Shown here one piece after another: positions 40,256 through 50,289 of a DNA stretch of 64,000 bases. Source of the stretch: Breviolum minutum Mf 1.05b.01 (taxonomy: Eukaryota > Sar > Dinophyceae > Suessiales > Symbiodiniaceae); assembly GCA_000507305.1 (NCBI GenBank), contig DF239138.1:182773-246772 (forward strand), in the 5' to 3' direction. How positions within the stretch are numbered: the stretch's first letter is position 1; each line of letters starts with the position of its first letter. The notes beneath the pieces are model-generated. The model ran no database searches, was not told the origin of the DNA, and saw only the letters and a list, made by a program, of their open reading frames with translations. The translations under genes were made by a program, and so were the position numbers.

Positions 40256-40507
40256 GGTTTTTTCATATAAACATATAAACTCACCCCTGCCAAAGCATCA
40301 AGATTGCTTCCTCCAAAATAGTGGGTTCAAAAAAAACTACCAAAAAAGTCTAGATTTTTGACATGCCATCCAATGAGCTCCCCCCCCCCAAAAAAAAAAG
40401 CCGTCAATGAGAAGGCCTTGAAGAGTACTCTTGAGCTCGTATTGGCCAGGTCCTGGAAATCACCACTTCGCTGAGTTGATTTGGAAATTTCAGGAGTCTA
40501 AGGGGAA

Positions 40508-40614
40508 TACCCTCCCTGAAACTAACATAGCACCTGAAAATGGATGATTGGAAGACTACTTTCCTCTTGGGAAGGCCCATTTTCAGGTGCGAACTGTTAG
40601 TTTCAGGGAGGGTA
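40508..40614. repeat. F9 palindrome, type copy
   Basis: TACCCTCCCTGAAACTAACA ... TGTTAGTTTCAGGGAGGGTA with CACCTGAAAATGG / CCATTTTCAGGTG inner arms. Confidence 0.8.
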
Positions 40615-41017
40615 AATGTTGGGAATACCTTTTCCTGCCCACATCCTGGGTTCCATGTTGAGGTGGAGTTTCGCATGGCCATTTTCTTCGAAAAAAGTGG
40701 AAAAGGGGCATATTGCTAGTGGTGAAAAAGCGCCCGGGTGGGGATGTTCTCGTTGTATGGGATGCATGGGGCCCACAAAAAACGATGTTCAAGAGATTCG
40801 ATTGAAAAAAGCCCTAGTCTTTCAGGAAGTACCGAATGTGAGGATTGGTACTTGAAGGCCTATTCGCATCTCCTCTTTGAAGTTGTGTAGGGGTTCCTTT
40901 CACAACTCCTGAAAAAAAGAGTTTTCAGAACTGGTGTGCCTTATCCCACTCCACTATTCTTGTTGGTTAGGAGGGGTGCTTTAGTTAGTCACTTATGATA
41001 ATTCTCATATAAAATGC

Positions 41018-41118
41018 ATTAGTTGGTGGTTTCAACCCAATTGAAAAATATGCTCGTCACCCTGGATCATTTCCCCAGGTAAGGGGTGAAAAAAAAACTG
41101 TTTGCAACCACCACCTAG
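41018..41118. mobile_element. F2 MITE
   Basis: ATTAGTTGGTGGTTTCAACCC ... GCAACCACCACCTAG; flanks ATGC and ATGG. Confidence 0.7.
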
Positions 41119-41225
41119 ATGGTAATTTCATCCCCTATATCACCCAAAGCTGCTCCGATGACCGCTTCGACCTCATGAGGAACCCAAAGGTTTGGTCATG
41201 ATCACTGGTTCATGGCTATAATCAA

Positions 41226-41311
41226 CCTACCCCCCCCACCCCAGAAATAAGGCCTTATTAAGGGCTTATTAACCATTGGTTTCAGGATAAATCCTATTTT
41301 TGCTTCTGGGG
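41226..41311. repeat. F14 element
   Basis: CTACCCCCCCCACCCCAG and AAATAAGGCCTTATTAAGGG, ending GCTTCTGGGG. Confidence 0.5.
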
Positions 41312-41334
41312 AAACCATCAGAACTGTTAATACC

Positions 41335-41457
41335 GCCTAAACATCTCAGCCATGCTCCAGTCATACCGAACGTGAAGAGGTGTGAGTTTGGAACCCCTAA
41401 AAGCCTTCAAAAAGAAGATGGCAAAAAAATAGTCACAAGGTATTTGGATGTCTAGGG
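41335..41457. repeat. F8-like element, degraded
   Basis: CTAAACATCTCAGCC and AGGTATTTGGATGTCTAGGG as ends. Confidence 0.35.
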
Positions 41458-41621
41458 TAAGTAGGAATATATCAAGAAATCAATAACTGGTTAGGAACCC
41501 ACTTATTGAGGGGTTTAAACACCTCATCAGGTCTTTGGATGTTTAGGGAAAACCTTCCAGAAAAACAAAAAAAAGCGACTTTCACGACTTCTCTAAACAA
41601 CCTGAAAGGAGGGACCCCCAA

Positions 41622-41868
41622 AAACTGTTATAAGTGGAGTGACATGAGGCCCCCTACAAATAGGGTTCGGTTGAAAGAACAACCCCCCCATACCATCCAT
41701 GAAAAATGGTATTTGGTTGATCTTCATTGTTGTGAGGTAAATGTAGGGGAGTTATATACCAGTCCCATGGATGCTATGGGCCCAGTGAAACCCATTCATT
41801 TTAGGTCATTTATAGGGATCCCATGTCACTCCATTGGCTTTGCGTCTACGATTGGCTCGGGGCCTACG
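41622..41868. repeat. F6 element with F3 nested
   Basis: AACTGTTATAAGTGGAGTGAC on the left; ATGTCACTCCATTGG...GGCTCGGGGCC on the right. F3 occupies about 41692-41780. Confidence 0.5.
41692..41780. repeat. F3 palindrome (GGGACTG subtype) nested in F6
   Basis: ATACCATCCATGAAAAATGG ... CAGTCCCATGGATGCTATGGG. Confidence 0.5.
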
Positions 41869-41965
41869 AAACCCACAAAACCAAGGCGACGAAATGACGA
41901 TTTCAGCCTGTAACATTCACTTGGATTTGCTTGAGGGTAAGTCCTAAGTATCTTCAAATAGATAG

Positions 41966-42074
41966 CTAGTTGGTGGTTTCAACCCGTTTGAAAAATAATT
42001 GAAAAATATTAGTCAAATTGGATCATTTCCCCAAGTAGGGATGAAAATAAAAAATCTGTGAAACCACCAACCAG
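41966..42074. mobile_element. F2 MITE with GATAG flanks
   Basis: CTAGTTGGTGGTTTCAACCC ... GAAACCACCAACCAG; GATAG at 41961-41965 and 42075-42079 (4 bp expected, fifth base matches too). Confidence 0.8.
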
Positions 42075-42189
42075 GATAGGATCTTCACTAAGTATCAGGG
42101 AAAGTCCCCAAATCTCTGAAACCAGCACCTGGCTGGGAATGCAATCTGGCTGATTTGCTTTTCGATGCTTGGAAAAAGTTTCAAAAATA

Positions 42190-42421
42190 TTATCCCAAAT
42201 GATGGTTTATTGAATGATTTACCATGATACAATCCGTTTAAAAATCTCCTTATACAAATTCAATACTAACATAATATCCTTTCTCCCAGCCGGCACTTTT
42301 GTCAAATAATTTCCTTTTTAGCAAACCTGTGATATATGATCGGATTCTTGGATTCCTGCAAAAATAATCTCCCAAATGATGGTTTATTGAATGATTTACC
42401 CATGGGTACAATCCGTTAAAA
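42190..42421 (+). repeat. 52-bp direct duplication, 178 bp apart
   Basis: The segment CCCAAATGATGGTTTATTGA and its continuation to TACAATCCGTT occurs at about 42193-42240 and 42371-42418 with few differences. Confidence 0.8.
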
Positions 42422-42471
42422 GAAAATAACCCCAACAAAAACAAACAAATCCCAATGAAAAAAATCCAATT

Positions 42472-42571
42472 CTAGTTGGTGGTTTCAACCCATCTGAAAA
42501 ATATGCTCGTGAAATTGGATCATTTCCCCAAGTAGGGATGAACATAAAAAATATTTGAAACCACCAACTAG
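42472..42571. mobile_element. F2 MITE with AATT target duplication
   Basis: CTAGTTGGTGGTTTCAACCC ... TTTGAAACCACCAACTAG, perfect termini, AATT at 42468-42471 and 42572-42575. Confidence 0.85.
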
Positions 42572-42744
42572 AATTTCCCGACATCTTTTTTTTGGCACCT
42601 GGAGATGTAGATTTCTTGTTTGGTTTTAGTCGGTTGTCATTGGTAAAGCCCCACCTGAGTTGAGGATGTTTTGCGGAAAAAAAAAACAAAACCGGGGCTG
42701 GTACCGTGGTTATTTACTGATCCAGGAAATCACCCTTTCAACTA

Positions 42745-42868
42745 CTTGGATGTCCCAAAAAGTTCGTAAATCCTTAGTAAATGGGTTGTAATCTAGCTAT
42801 AAATGGAGTATATTGGGAGTTATAACCCACTGATCCTAACCATTTACTAACTTCCTGACACATCCAAG
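42745..42868. mobile_element. F5 MITE with TA flanks
   Basis: CTTGGATGTCCCAAAAAGTT ... TTCCTGACACATCCAAG; TA at 42743-42744 and 42869-42870. Confidence 0.8.
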
Positions 42869-42871
42869 TAC

Positions 42872-43195
42872 TGAAAATGTATATATACCATTCTAAGAAA
42901 ATTCCAACATTTCCACCCCTGGAACATATGTCAGGTACAACCAAAGAAATTGCAAATATGAAAGGATTTCCTTCATAAACAATTAATTGAGGGTCTGGGG
43001 TATGGTTCAGGAATATGTTCGAGTTTTCCTAGGACCATCCTTTGAGTGGACCCAGGCAGTTCAACAAAAAACATGGGGAAAGTGTTGCAGCTGATGGACC
43101 ACAAGCAATTACCCCACTTGACATGCAAGGTTAGAAAGTCACCAAGACTTGAGGTTATCCCCGCGCTTTTTGTAGTCCTTTTTGTGGCGTAACTG
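42872..43195. other. intergenic, nothing recognised
   Basis: No repeat family or coding frame supported. Confidence 0.3.
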
Positions 43196-43238
43196 GTGGT
43201 TCCTAACTACCTACTAAATGGGATGATCCTCCAAGTGG
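43196..43238. repeat. F1 right half
   Basis: TGGTTCCTAACTACCTACTAA then ATGGGATGATCCTCCAAG without a left arm. Confidence 0.5.
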
Positions 43239-43310
43239 GGCCCGTTTTTTTCAGCTATACCGACTATACCTCGTAAGTACCTTGCTACGTCATTCTAAAC
43301 AAAAAACATA

Positions 43311-43412
43311 CCCAGATGATCCATGTATGGATTATTTACTTACATTATGTGCAAAATTGCCACATTCAATAGGATATGTAGGTAAATACTCCCATCATGG
43401 AGCATTTGGGAT
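43311..43412. repeat. F3 palindrome, diverged
   Basis: CCCAGATGATCCATGTATGG ... TACTCCCATCATGGAGCATT then TGGG. Confidence 0.55.
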
Positions 43413-43444
43413 AGATACAAATTATAAATACATCCCCCTAGGGA

Positions 43445-43520
43445 TCCAACCACCTGCTGAAAATGAAAATGAAATCTAAATACTATGCGTTTCGGAGGTG
43501 ATTGAACATCCCAATCATTG
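43445..43520. repeat. F15-like repeat
   Basis: GAAATCTAAATACTATGCGT and TTCGGAGGTGATTGAAC, complement orientation of 19030-19107. Confidence 0.45.
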
Positions 43521-43607
43521 TTTGAAAAATATGTCTGGATTCCTTGAAGTAGTTGGCAACGAAAAATCAGTTTGTCGGCAAGACCTGTGGATTTTTTGGG
43601 CCATTAA

Positions 43608-43710
43608 CTAGTTGGTGGTTGAACCAACCCATCTGGAAAATAATATTAGTCAACTTGGATCCATCTTTTTCAAAGTTTCGGGGTGAAAAAAAAACTTTGA
43701 AACCACTAAG
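43608..43710. mobile_element. F2 MITE
   Basis: CTAGTTGGTGGTTGAACCAAC ... TTTGAAACCACTAAG; flanks TTAA and TAAT. Confidence 0.7.
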
Positions 43711-43756
43711 TAATTCTAGAGATGGATGGGTTTCCCAATGATTCACTTACACCATA

Positions 43757-43801
43757 AAAATCAACCTAGTTAACCACTTACTACATGGGATGATCCCCAA
43801 A
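43757..43801. repeat. F1 right half
   Basis: GTTAACCACTTACTACATGGG then ATGATCCCCAAAG, an F1 right arm without a left arm. Confidence 0.4.
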
Positions 43802-44394
43802 GCACCAAACCTCACCAGGTTGGATTTTTTAAAGATCTTCAACTTCGCGGAAGGAGTTGGAACAAAACTCACCAACATTTTCGGCCAAAAGTTTGGCTGC
43901 TGGCAGGGCTGTTTTTTTCCACCTTTTTTGGGATGGATTTTTTATGACCTTTTCAAAGGTTTATTAAGTGACCTCCAGCTAAGGAATCAACAGGTCAGGG
44001 CTTGAATCACCTGGTTAATATCTACAGTGGATGGTTTAAATTCATGGTGGACGTAGATGTAAATATTCCATACATTCTGAAAGTCCGGGGGGGCCAACAC
44101 GTTCCATCTAGACGGTTTTGGGGTGTCAAACTCACCCCCTGCAAATCTTCAAAACGGCTTGTTGATCTTCTTGACTTGGACGATACCTGCTTACTAGGTT
44201 AAAAAAACACATCCCGGATGCTCCATGCTTTCCCAAAAAAAACGTTGGATTCAAATTCATTCCTTCAGCGCATCTTGGTATACGAGCAGAGTTAAGAAAA
44301 AACCCACGTGAAATAACTCAAGATACTCAAGTGTCATGGTGACACAAGTAGTGTTCGGAAATAATCCCCTACACAAAAGCCATGCAAAAAACCC

Positions 44395-44500
44395 TCTTAG
44401 TTTCCATTATACTGGTTCTTTAAATAGGGATCCTCATAATGGTTTACTACAATCCCCACACAACTGGGTAGGATTTCATCCCCTATACAACCTATATCTA
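44395..44500 (+). repeat. F11 dispersed repeat
   Basis: TAGTTTCCATTATACTGG, AAATAGGGATCCTCATAATGG, GGTAGGATTTCATCCCCTAT. Confidence 0.6.
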
Positions 44501-44520
44501 CAAATCCAATTGGTTCCCGT

Positions 44521-44614
44521 ATAGGATCCATCTATGGAATATATTTACCTACAAATTTTCATGATAAATATCAACCATCCATATAGGGAAATATACAGTC
44601 CCATTGATCCTCTC
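44521..44614. repeat. F3 palindrome, diverged
   Basis: ATAGGATCCATCTATGGAAT ... CAGTCCCATTGATCC. Confidence 0.5.
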
Positions 44615-44630
44615 AATATTGTCAGGGCTA

Positions 44631-44761
44631 GTCAACCTACCCCCCCTCAGGAATACGGGTTTCATTTTCGGCCTTGTCAAGGGAAACCAACGCTGAAAAA
44701 ACGCCCGACAAAAATAAGGCCGGCGGTTTCTGGGTGGGGCACATGAGGGGGGTAGGTTGAC
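44631..44761. repeat. F14 palindrome, type copy
   Basis: GTCAACCTACCCCCC ... GGGGGGTAGGTTGAC with CATTTTCGGCCTTG and AAAATAAGGCCGG inside. Confidence 0.65.
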
Positions 44762-44874
44762 TATCCAGTTGGTCATTTCAAACGCTTTGAACAAACATCA
44801 TCAGTCAAAATGGATCATGAAACCCCTTGGGGTGTCAGGATTAAAGTCCAAGAATCTCAAAGAAACCAGCACAA

Positions 44875-45060
44875 ATACCCACAGCATCCATGCTACATTT
44901 ACCATAAACGGGCCCAAGCCACATATACCCACAGTCCCATTGATCCCTCCCAACGGTGTCACCGTTACCGACCAGGTGGCTTGGGAGACACGAAGTCCGG
45001 ATTCGACGGGGTGTAGGCTCCCGGCCCCGGCCTCGGGGGTGAATTCCAACGCCGGGGCCG
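44875..45060. other. F3-like piece followed by GC-rich patch
   Basis: CAGCATCCATGCTACATTTACC...CAGTCCCATTGATCC is F3-like. The GC-rich stretch 44990-45060 opens a minus-strand frame (MEFTPEAGAGSLHPVESGLR) without a known domain; it may be an exon remnant. Confidence 0.2.
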
Positions 45061-45065
45061 GAACA

Positions 45066-45170
45066 AGGATGTCACGTTAGGGTTGATTAGGATCAAAGGT
45101 GATCGGATCCATGGGTTATTTTCACCAATCCTTAAAAATGGTTTGTATATTGGGGTTATAACCCACTTAC
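45066..45170. repeat. F5 element, degraded
   Basis: AGGATGTCACGTTAGGG, TTAGGATCAAAGGTGATCGG and TATATTGGGGTTATAACCC. Confidence 0.4.
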
Positions 45171-45284
45171 TAGGGGAAATGATTCACTATGACCTGTTGA
45201 TTTTAGGAAATATTTGCGCTTTTTGGGAGGATGACAGTACTAGCCAGTTATATAGATAAGCCATGAAAATCATGATTCCTACGG

Positions 45285-45408
45285 AAGGATCACCTGTTGG
45301 AAGTTAGGATTAAAGGTGATCGGATCAGTGGGTTTTTTCACCCCAATATACAAACCATTTTCAAATAGGTGAATCAACCCATGGATCCCATCACCTAGGA
45401 AGGTAAGA
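45285..45408. repeat. F5 element, degraded
   Basis: CTGTTGGAAGTTAGGATTAAA and CCCCAATATACAAACCATTTT match F5; termini replaced by AGGATCACC / ATCACCTAGG. Confidence 0.4.
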
Positions 45409-45440
45409 ATCCAGGTATGTCCTTTGCACCTGCGGGGTGG

Positions 45441-45536
45441 GCAGTGGCACGGGGCCCCTACAAGTAGGGTGAAAAAAACCTAGTGAAATCCATGTTTATA
45501 AGTCCATTTATAACTAGTAGGGGCGGCCCACCTTGC
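45441..45536. repeat. F6 element
   Basis: GGGGCCCCTACAAGTAGGG ... CTAGTAGGGGCGGCCCACC. Confidence 0.55.
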
Positions 45537-45600
45537 AGAATCCTATTCAACAAAATGTATACATGACTTTTTAATTTATGCATGTAGTACTTTTGGTGGC

Positions 45601-45706
45601 GAAAATGGAAGTGGTCCTAACAATGGCTAGTAAGTTGGGTGAAATAGCTTAAATATGGTTATAACTTTTAACCAAACTTACTAACTATTTCCTAACTACC
45701 ATGAGC
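45601..45706. repeat. F17-like palindrome
   Basis: ATGGAAGTGGTCCTAACAATGG with TAACTATTTCCTAACTACCAT. Confidence 0.35.
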
Positions 45707-46076
45707 CACCAAGCAGTAGCCGATATGTCGCCGCATGTATAGATAATAAGGATACCCAGGATGCTAGCGGCAAATGAAGGTTTAGTTCGGGATGCCCGAA
45801 CCCAAAAATGTAATCATCCTGGTGGCGACTGTTACTGGGTGTAGATCGAATATATAAATCATAAATTAGGAAATAACATGGACAAAAAACTATTCCTGAA
45901 AAAGTACCATGGAAGCTCAAACATCTGGGTATTTTGGACACTCCAGGGTGGATTTCTATGTATGAAGTGATATCGTGAACATCTTCGGTGGAGAAACCAT
46001 CCCGGCAGTAGAGGTAAATCCCTTTCCCCCAATACTGGTGTATTTACCGATCCATTTAACCACGAAACTGCAAGGT

Positions 46077-46540
46077 GCAAGGTGGGCTCCTACTTGGAGG
46101 ATCATCCCATTTAGTAAGTGGTTATATAGTAACCCCCCATTAATAAGCCATAAAAAGGCCATTTGGAAGGGGAATAACACCATTTAGGGGACTTACTAAC
46201 CATGGTTATTGACCACTTCCTAAATGGGATGATCCGCCAAGTTCTAGTTAAAGTGGAGTTAAAACCTCTATAAATTAATGGCCAAATGGAATAATATTTC
46301 ACCTTCACCTAGGTTTCCCTGAAATAGCCAGGATTTCCCTTACTAAACCACCATCTTTTTTTCGTCTCTTTTCCGCTTGGACTTACTAAACCACCATTTT
46401 GGGGTGATAACTCGTGTGAGGTCGCTATAATTTGACAAGATAAATGGCATTGTAAATGGGTTTCACTGAATGATTTCACCCTACTTATAGGGGCACCAAA
46501 CTGCACCTTATTAGTGGTAGGAGTCAGGAGCCCACCTTGT
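46077..46540. repeat. F6 element expanded by F1 and other DNA
   Basis: AAGGTGGGCTCCTA opens it; TTCTAGTTAAAGTGGAGTTAA resumes after F1, and GAGCCCACCTTGTAG closes it. About 150 bp around 46315-46470 is unassigned. Confidence 0.45.
46093..46241. mobile_element. F1 MITE nested in F6
   Basis: CTTGGAGGATCATCCCATTT ... AAATGGGATGATCCGCCAAG. TA precedes it; TT follows. Confidence 0.75.
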
Positions 46541-46794
46541 AGGTATATTTACGATACATTGAATGTCTGGGATTGGATAACAACAACCGCCTTCCCCAAA
46601 AAAAGGGCGAATCTCCTTGCCACCAATCCAGCTATATCAGTTATTGTAAATAAGTAGACCCAGTTCCATTTAGAATATGTGTTCATCTCACAACCTGCAA
46701 GAAAAAAATGCCGCCGCGGAATTTTCTTCAATGATTAGATACTAAAACAAACCAAACAATCAAAAGGAGTCATCTTTTCCAAAAGCATCATTTT

Positions 46795-46892
46795 CTAGTT
46801 GGTGGTTTCAACCCGTCTGAAAAATATTAGTCAAATTGGTCCATTTCCCTCGGTAGGGGTAAAAATAAAAAATCTTTGAAAACACCACCCAG
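46795..46892. mobile_element. F2 MITE
   Basis: CTAGTTGGTGGTTTCAACCC ... GAAAACACCACCCAG. Confidence 0.75.
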
Positions 46893-46947
46893 TCATGTGT
46901 TTTAATCATGTCTGCCATAAGCGCCGTAAAATTGCTAGGATTTGTCT

Positions 46948-47265
46948 CTACAAACTCTTTGCCTCTACCAAAATGTCTTCGGCGACATCGGCTTCTGATT
47001 CGCCCCCGTTCTCTTCATATGCTGGGATGTCATTGATGGAATCAATCTGTGGCTGGGCCTCATTCTGGCATTTCCATTCCCAAACCCATGTATAGACTTC
47101 GCAGTCTGTCTGTGCTGTGTTGTCTCTCATCCGCGGTGGAGACACATCGATTCTCTTCACTTTCGTCTGCACAAACCTGCCTGGCATTTCTGGAAAAACT
47201 GCTTCTGTGAAAGACGTGTCTTTGGTTTGGTACTCTGTAACTTCTCTTTCATCACGAATCTCAGT
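46948..47265 (-). CDS. orphan coding-like open frame
   Basis: A minus-strand frame of about 105 codons, open from near 47265, with ordinary protein-like composition unlike the chance ORFs around it. Readable parts are PEMPGRFVQTKVKRIDVSPP, a Trp-containing stretch (YTWVWEWKCQ), and an acidic C-terminus ending VAEDILVEAKSL then a stop. No family recognised. There is no good ATG before the open part (the first usable one is at PEMPG), so it may be a terminal exon of a spliced gene. It lies outside any recognised repeat. Confidence 0.35.
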   Translation of the reverse strand, partial: TEIRDEREVTEYQTKDTSFTEAVFPEMPGRFVQTKVKRIDVSPPRMRDNTAQTDCEVYTWVWEWKCQNEAQPQIDSINDIPAYEENGGESEADVAEDILVEAKSL

Positions 47266-47561
47266 TCAGAAAACCTCCAAAACTCCCATCCCATGACAAA
47301 AACTGAGCTCTTCCAGCATTGGCGCCCAGTCCTTTCCTGGCGGGTTGTTTCTTTCCAAAAAAACATGGGAAAGTGTGAACCTGTTGGGAAATATCAATCG
47401 CTTTCTGAGATTTTGCCACTAAATCGGGCATTTTCCCGTAGGCTTTGTGTTTTGAATCAAATATCTCACCCCAGTACCTACTTTTTCATCAGCCCGGGTG
47501 GAAATGTGGAAACCTGAGTCGTTGTTTAGCAACATCCTCCTCCATAGACTTCCCCATTTAC

Positions 47562-47650
47562 AAGCAATAAAAAGGACTTTGATGGAAGGGGTTGGCAACC
47601 CCAGGTCTTGAGGACTTACGATCACCATGGTTGTTAGCCACCTAGTACCA
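47562..47650. repeat. F1 fragment
   Basis: GACTTACGATCACCATGGTT and AGCAATAAAAAGGACTTTG correspond to F1 interior; termini absent. Confidence 0.35.
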
Positions 47651-47773
47651 TAGACTTCCGTGATCGGGTCATGTTTTTTTTTCGTGACGGGTAAATCAAC
47701 AAGTGTTCGAATTGAATTCAATTTCTGAAGGTGAAACAAAATTCGAATCATTGTCGACGGGTACAAAAACATA

Positions 47774-47899
47774 CTCGGATGTCCCGGTGGAAGTTAGGAT
47801 CAATGGTTAGTAAATGGGTTGTAACCTACTTGTAAATGGAGTATTTTGGGGTATAACCCGCTTCCAAAACTTTGATCCTAACTTCTTGGGACATCCAAG
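47774..47899. mobile_element. F5 MITE with TA flanks
   Basis: CTCGGATGTCCCGGTGGAAG ... TTCTTGGGACATCCAAG; TA at 47772-47773 and 47900-47901. Confidence 0.8.
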
Positions 47900-47904
47900 T
47901 ATCT

Positions 47905-48510
47905 AAGATGTTCCAAAAAAAAGACCTTGTTTGTTGAACTAAGATATAAACAACTCCATGTTGGTTTTGAAAAAAACAATCCCTATGAAGTCCCTTATCT
48001 ATGACCTGAATAACTTGTTATTTTTTGTGTGCCTCATTTAGACTTTGGGATACTTGGTGTATGTTCCTTTCAGGGTCTGCTGGAACTTATTTGGAGAGTA
48101 CAGTGCTGCAAATATTGAAATCCAAATTCAATGACATGGTGCGAGGAAAACTTAGACATTGACAGAGGCTGAATTTCAATGGAAATCTTTTGGGTGGGCT
48201 ATATTTGCATTTTCCCCCCCAGAAATCGACAGTCGGTTCACCTGAAAATTCACCCTTTTCAAATAAAAGGAAACTCATCTTCCAAACCCTCATTTTGGGG
48301 ATTTCAGCTGTTAGCTTTAGTGTTTTACTACTTTCTTTTTGATCCATGGTTCCTGGGGTCAACATTCAACATCCGAACCAAATAGTGAAACTGAAGTACT
48401 CAGTTTCCGTGCGTTTTGGTACTCAGTTTCCGTGCGTTTTGGTAGGTCAAAAAAGCTTCGACTTCGATGGTTTACCCAGGACGCTTGGGGCGTCCTGAAA
48501 CAGGAAGATA
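47905..48510. other. intergenic with short tandem repeat
   Basis: Two exact tandem copies of TACTCAGTTTCCGTGCGTTT plus TGG lie at about 48397-48442. A weak F9-like half occurs near 48230-48320. Nothing else recognised. Confidence 0.5.
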
Positions 48511-48512
48511 AG

Positions 48513-48632
48513 ACCCAAATGCTCCTTACATGTATGGATTATTTACTTTACATTAGGTTTAAAAACAACATGAACAAGGGGAAATGGCCGGAAATGGCTA
48601 GAAAAAATATTCCCATCCCATGGAGCATCTGG
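48513..48632. repeat. F3 palindrome, diverged
   Basis: CCCAAATGCTCCTTACATGT ... CATCCCATGGAGCATCTGGG. Confidence 0.5.
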
Positions 48633-48772
48633 GTTAATCTGATAGCATTTTGATGCTGGTGCCTCCTCGTGTGGAGGCGCCAATACTCCAGGATGGGGTC
48701 TTCCCAAACTTGTCCTGATCGGGCAGTTTTGCTCACATCATTTTTTTTGGTAAGTAAGGTCATGGGAACCTA

Positions 48773-48918
48773 CTTGGAGGATCATCCCCTTTAGTAAGTA
48801 GTTAATAACCATGGGTGATCGTAAGTCCCCTAAATGGGGTTATTCCCCTTCCAAATGGCCTTTTTTGGCTTATAAGTGGAGGTTATTAAGCACTTACTAA
48901 ATGGGATGATCCTCCAAG
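48773..48918. mobile_element. F1 MITE with TA flanks
   Basis: CTTGGAGGATCATCCCCTTT ... AAATGGGATGATCCTCCAAG; TA at 48771-48772 and 48919-48920. Confidence 0.85.
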
Positions 48919-48920
48919 TA

Positions 48921-49038
48921 AGGGCACCATGGAATGCCACCTATTAAGGTATTATGAACCACCATTATCCTTTAGTAAGGCCCTTTTTTTGAGCCTTTAT
49001 TTCTTGGCGGGCGGGGTGGCATTGGAAGGGGGTGCCCT
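48921..49038. repeat. F14-like inverted repeat
   Basis: GGGCACCATGGAATGCCACC ... GGGGTGGCATTGGAAGGGGG then TGCCC; AGTAAGGCCC inside. Confidence 0.55.
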
Positions 49039-49329
49039 CAGATTCCTATGATAAGCACACAATAGAACAAACAAAACTGGTATGCCTTCCGTCCCTGTCC
49101 ATTCCAATTGAGCAAGGGCAGCAAAAAAAACTGACATGACATTCTATGAAATGCTGGTTGGTTCATAAGTTTCTGTATAGTGGCTGCTGACATACTCCCT
49201 ATATAACTTGGTAATATCATCCCGTATATACAGGCAAATTTTTGTCAGTGCTCAATTGGTTTGCCTATGGATTCCATGAGGGCTAGCAGTTGGGTGTCTT
49301 GGTAAAATCATGATTCGATTCTGTTCTCA

Positions 49330-49515
49330 CCATGAAGCAAGGTCAACGGTTGAGGCAGGCCACAATGTATGCCCCTGACACCTTTCTTTTTTCCAACCAG
49401 GACAATCTATGGATTTCCAATTTCAAAGGTCATCCTGTTGATGTATCAGAAAGGAGGCATACTGCTTGCGATGGAGAGACTCCAAACCTGATGCTATATA
49501 TGGATAATACCTGAT
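49330..49515 (+). other. possible exon
   Basis: A forward frame of about 60 codons (MKQGQRLRQATMYAPDTF...) is split by CTTTCTTTTTTCCAACCAG, which resembles a splice acceptor. No domain recognised. Confidence 0.15.
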
Positions 49516-49699
49516 TCCACAGGACATCAAGACAGTTCACATCCCTTTATCTGGGTCATTTTTTCAGCTTCACCGCACCTTCTCCGACTTCACTTGTGGG
49601 TACTCCCTCAGTGGGGAAAAGGCGAGGAAGGCCATGCCCGTTTTGCGAGGAACTGTCGTTTCGGGTTCCAAACACAAAAAAAACGGCACGCTTACTTGT

Positions 49700-49841
49700 C
49701 TAGTTTGTGGCTTTAACCCATCTGAAAAATATTAAAATGGGAATCTTCCCAAATAGGGGAGAAAATAAACAATATTTGAAACCATTTGTCGGACGATCCC
49801 GCGCGACAGGTCGAGCGCGAGTATTTGAAACCACCACCTAG
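49700..49841. mobile_element. F2 MITE with TTGT duplication and a GC-rich insert
   Basis: CTAGTTTGTGGCTTTAACCC ... GAAACCACCACCTAG; TTGT at 49696-49699 and 49842-49845. A 37-bp GC-rich segment (49785-49821) separates two copies of TATTTGAAACCA (49773-49784, 49822-49833). Confidence 0.75.
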
Positions 49842-50114
49842 TTGTTCATGACTCTTTCTTGAAGCAAGTTGCTGTTCATTTAAAAGCGGGGGCAACCAAA
49901 ACCCAAAAGTGACATTGGGTGGTACAGATTCTTATACTATCATGATCATATAAAATACTCTCCGAATATGACTGGCTAGTTGTTTCACCCCTTGTAGCAC
50001 ACCGTGGCAAATTCACATGGAACCTAAAAATCACCCCTCCAAGTCATTGTGTTCCCAGCCGTTAATTTTCCAGCCCAACCGGTCACTGCTTATTCTTCGA
50101 AAAAAAAAAAGATT

Positions 50115-50231
50115 CCCTAAGAATCCAGGTATGTCCTAAGGAAGGGATTACCCCTACATTCCTATTCTTTTCGGATGGGAACTTGGAACCCTCAATCCTA
50201 TTCGATCCGGGAGGGGTCTGGATTCTTAGGG
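50115..50231. repeat. F12 palindrome, type copy
   Basis: CCCTAAGAATCCAGGTATGT ... GGGTCTGGATTCTTAGGG. Confidence 0.75.
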
Positions 50232-50289
50232 CTATTCAACATTTTTACCCATTACATTCCCCTTGGTATTTCCCATGGTGGGCTGGACC

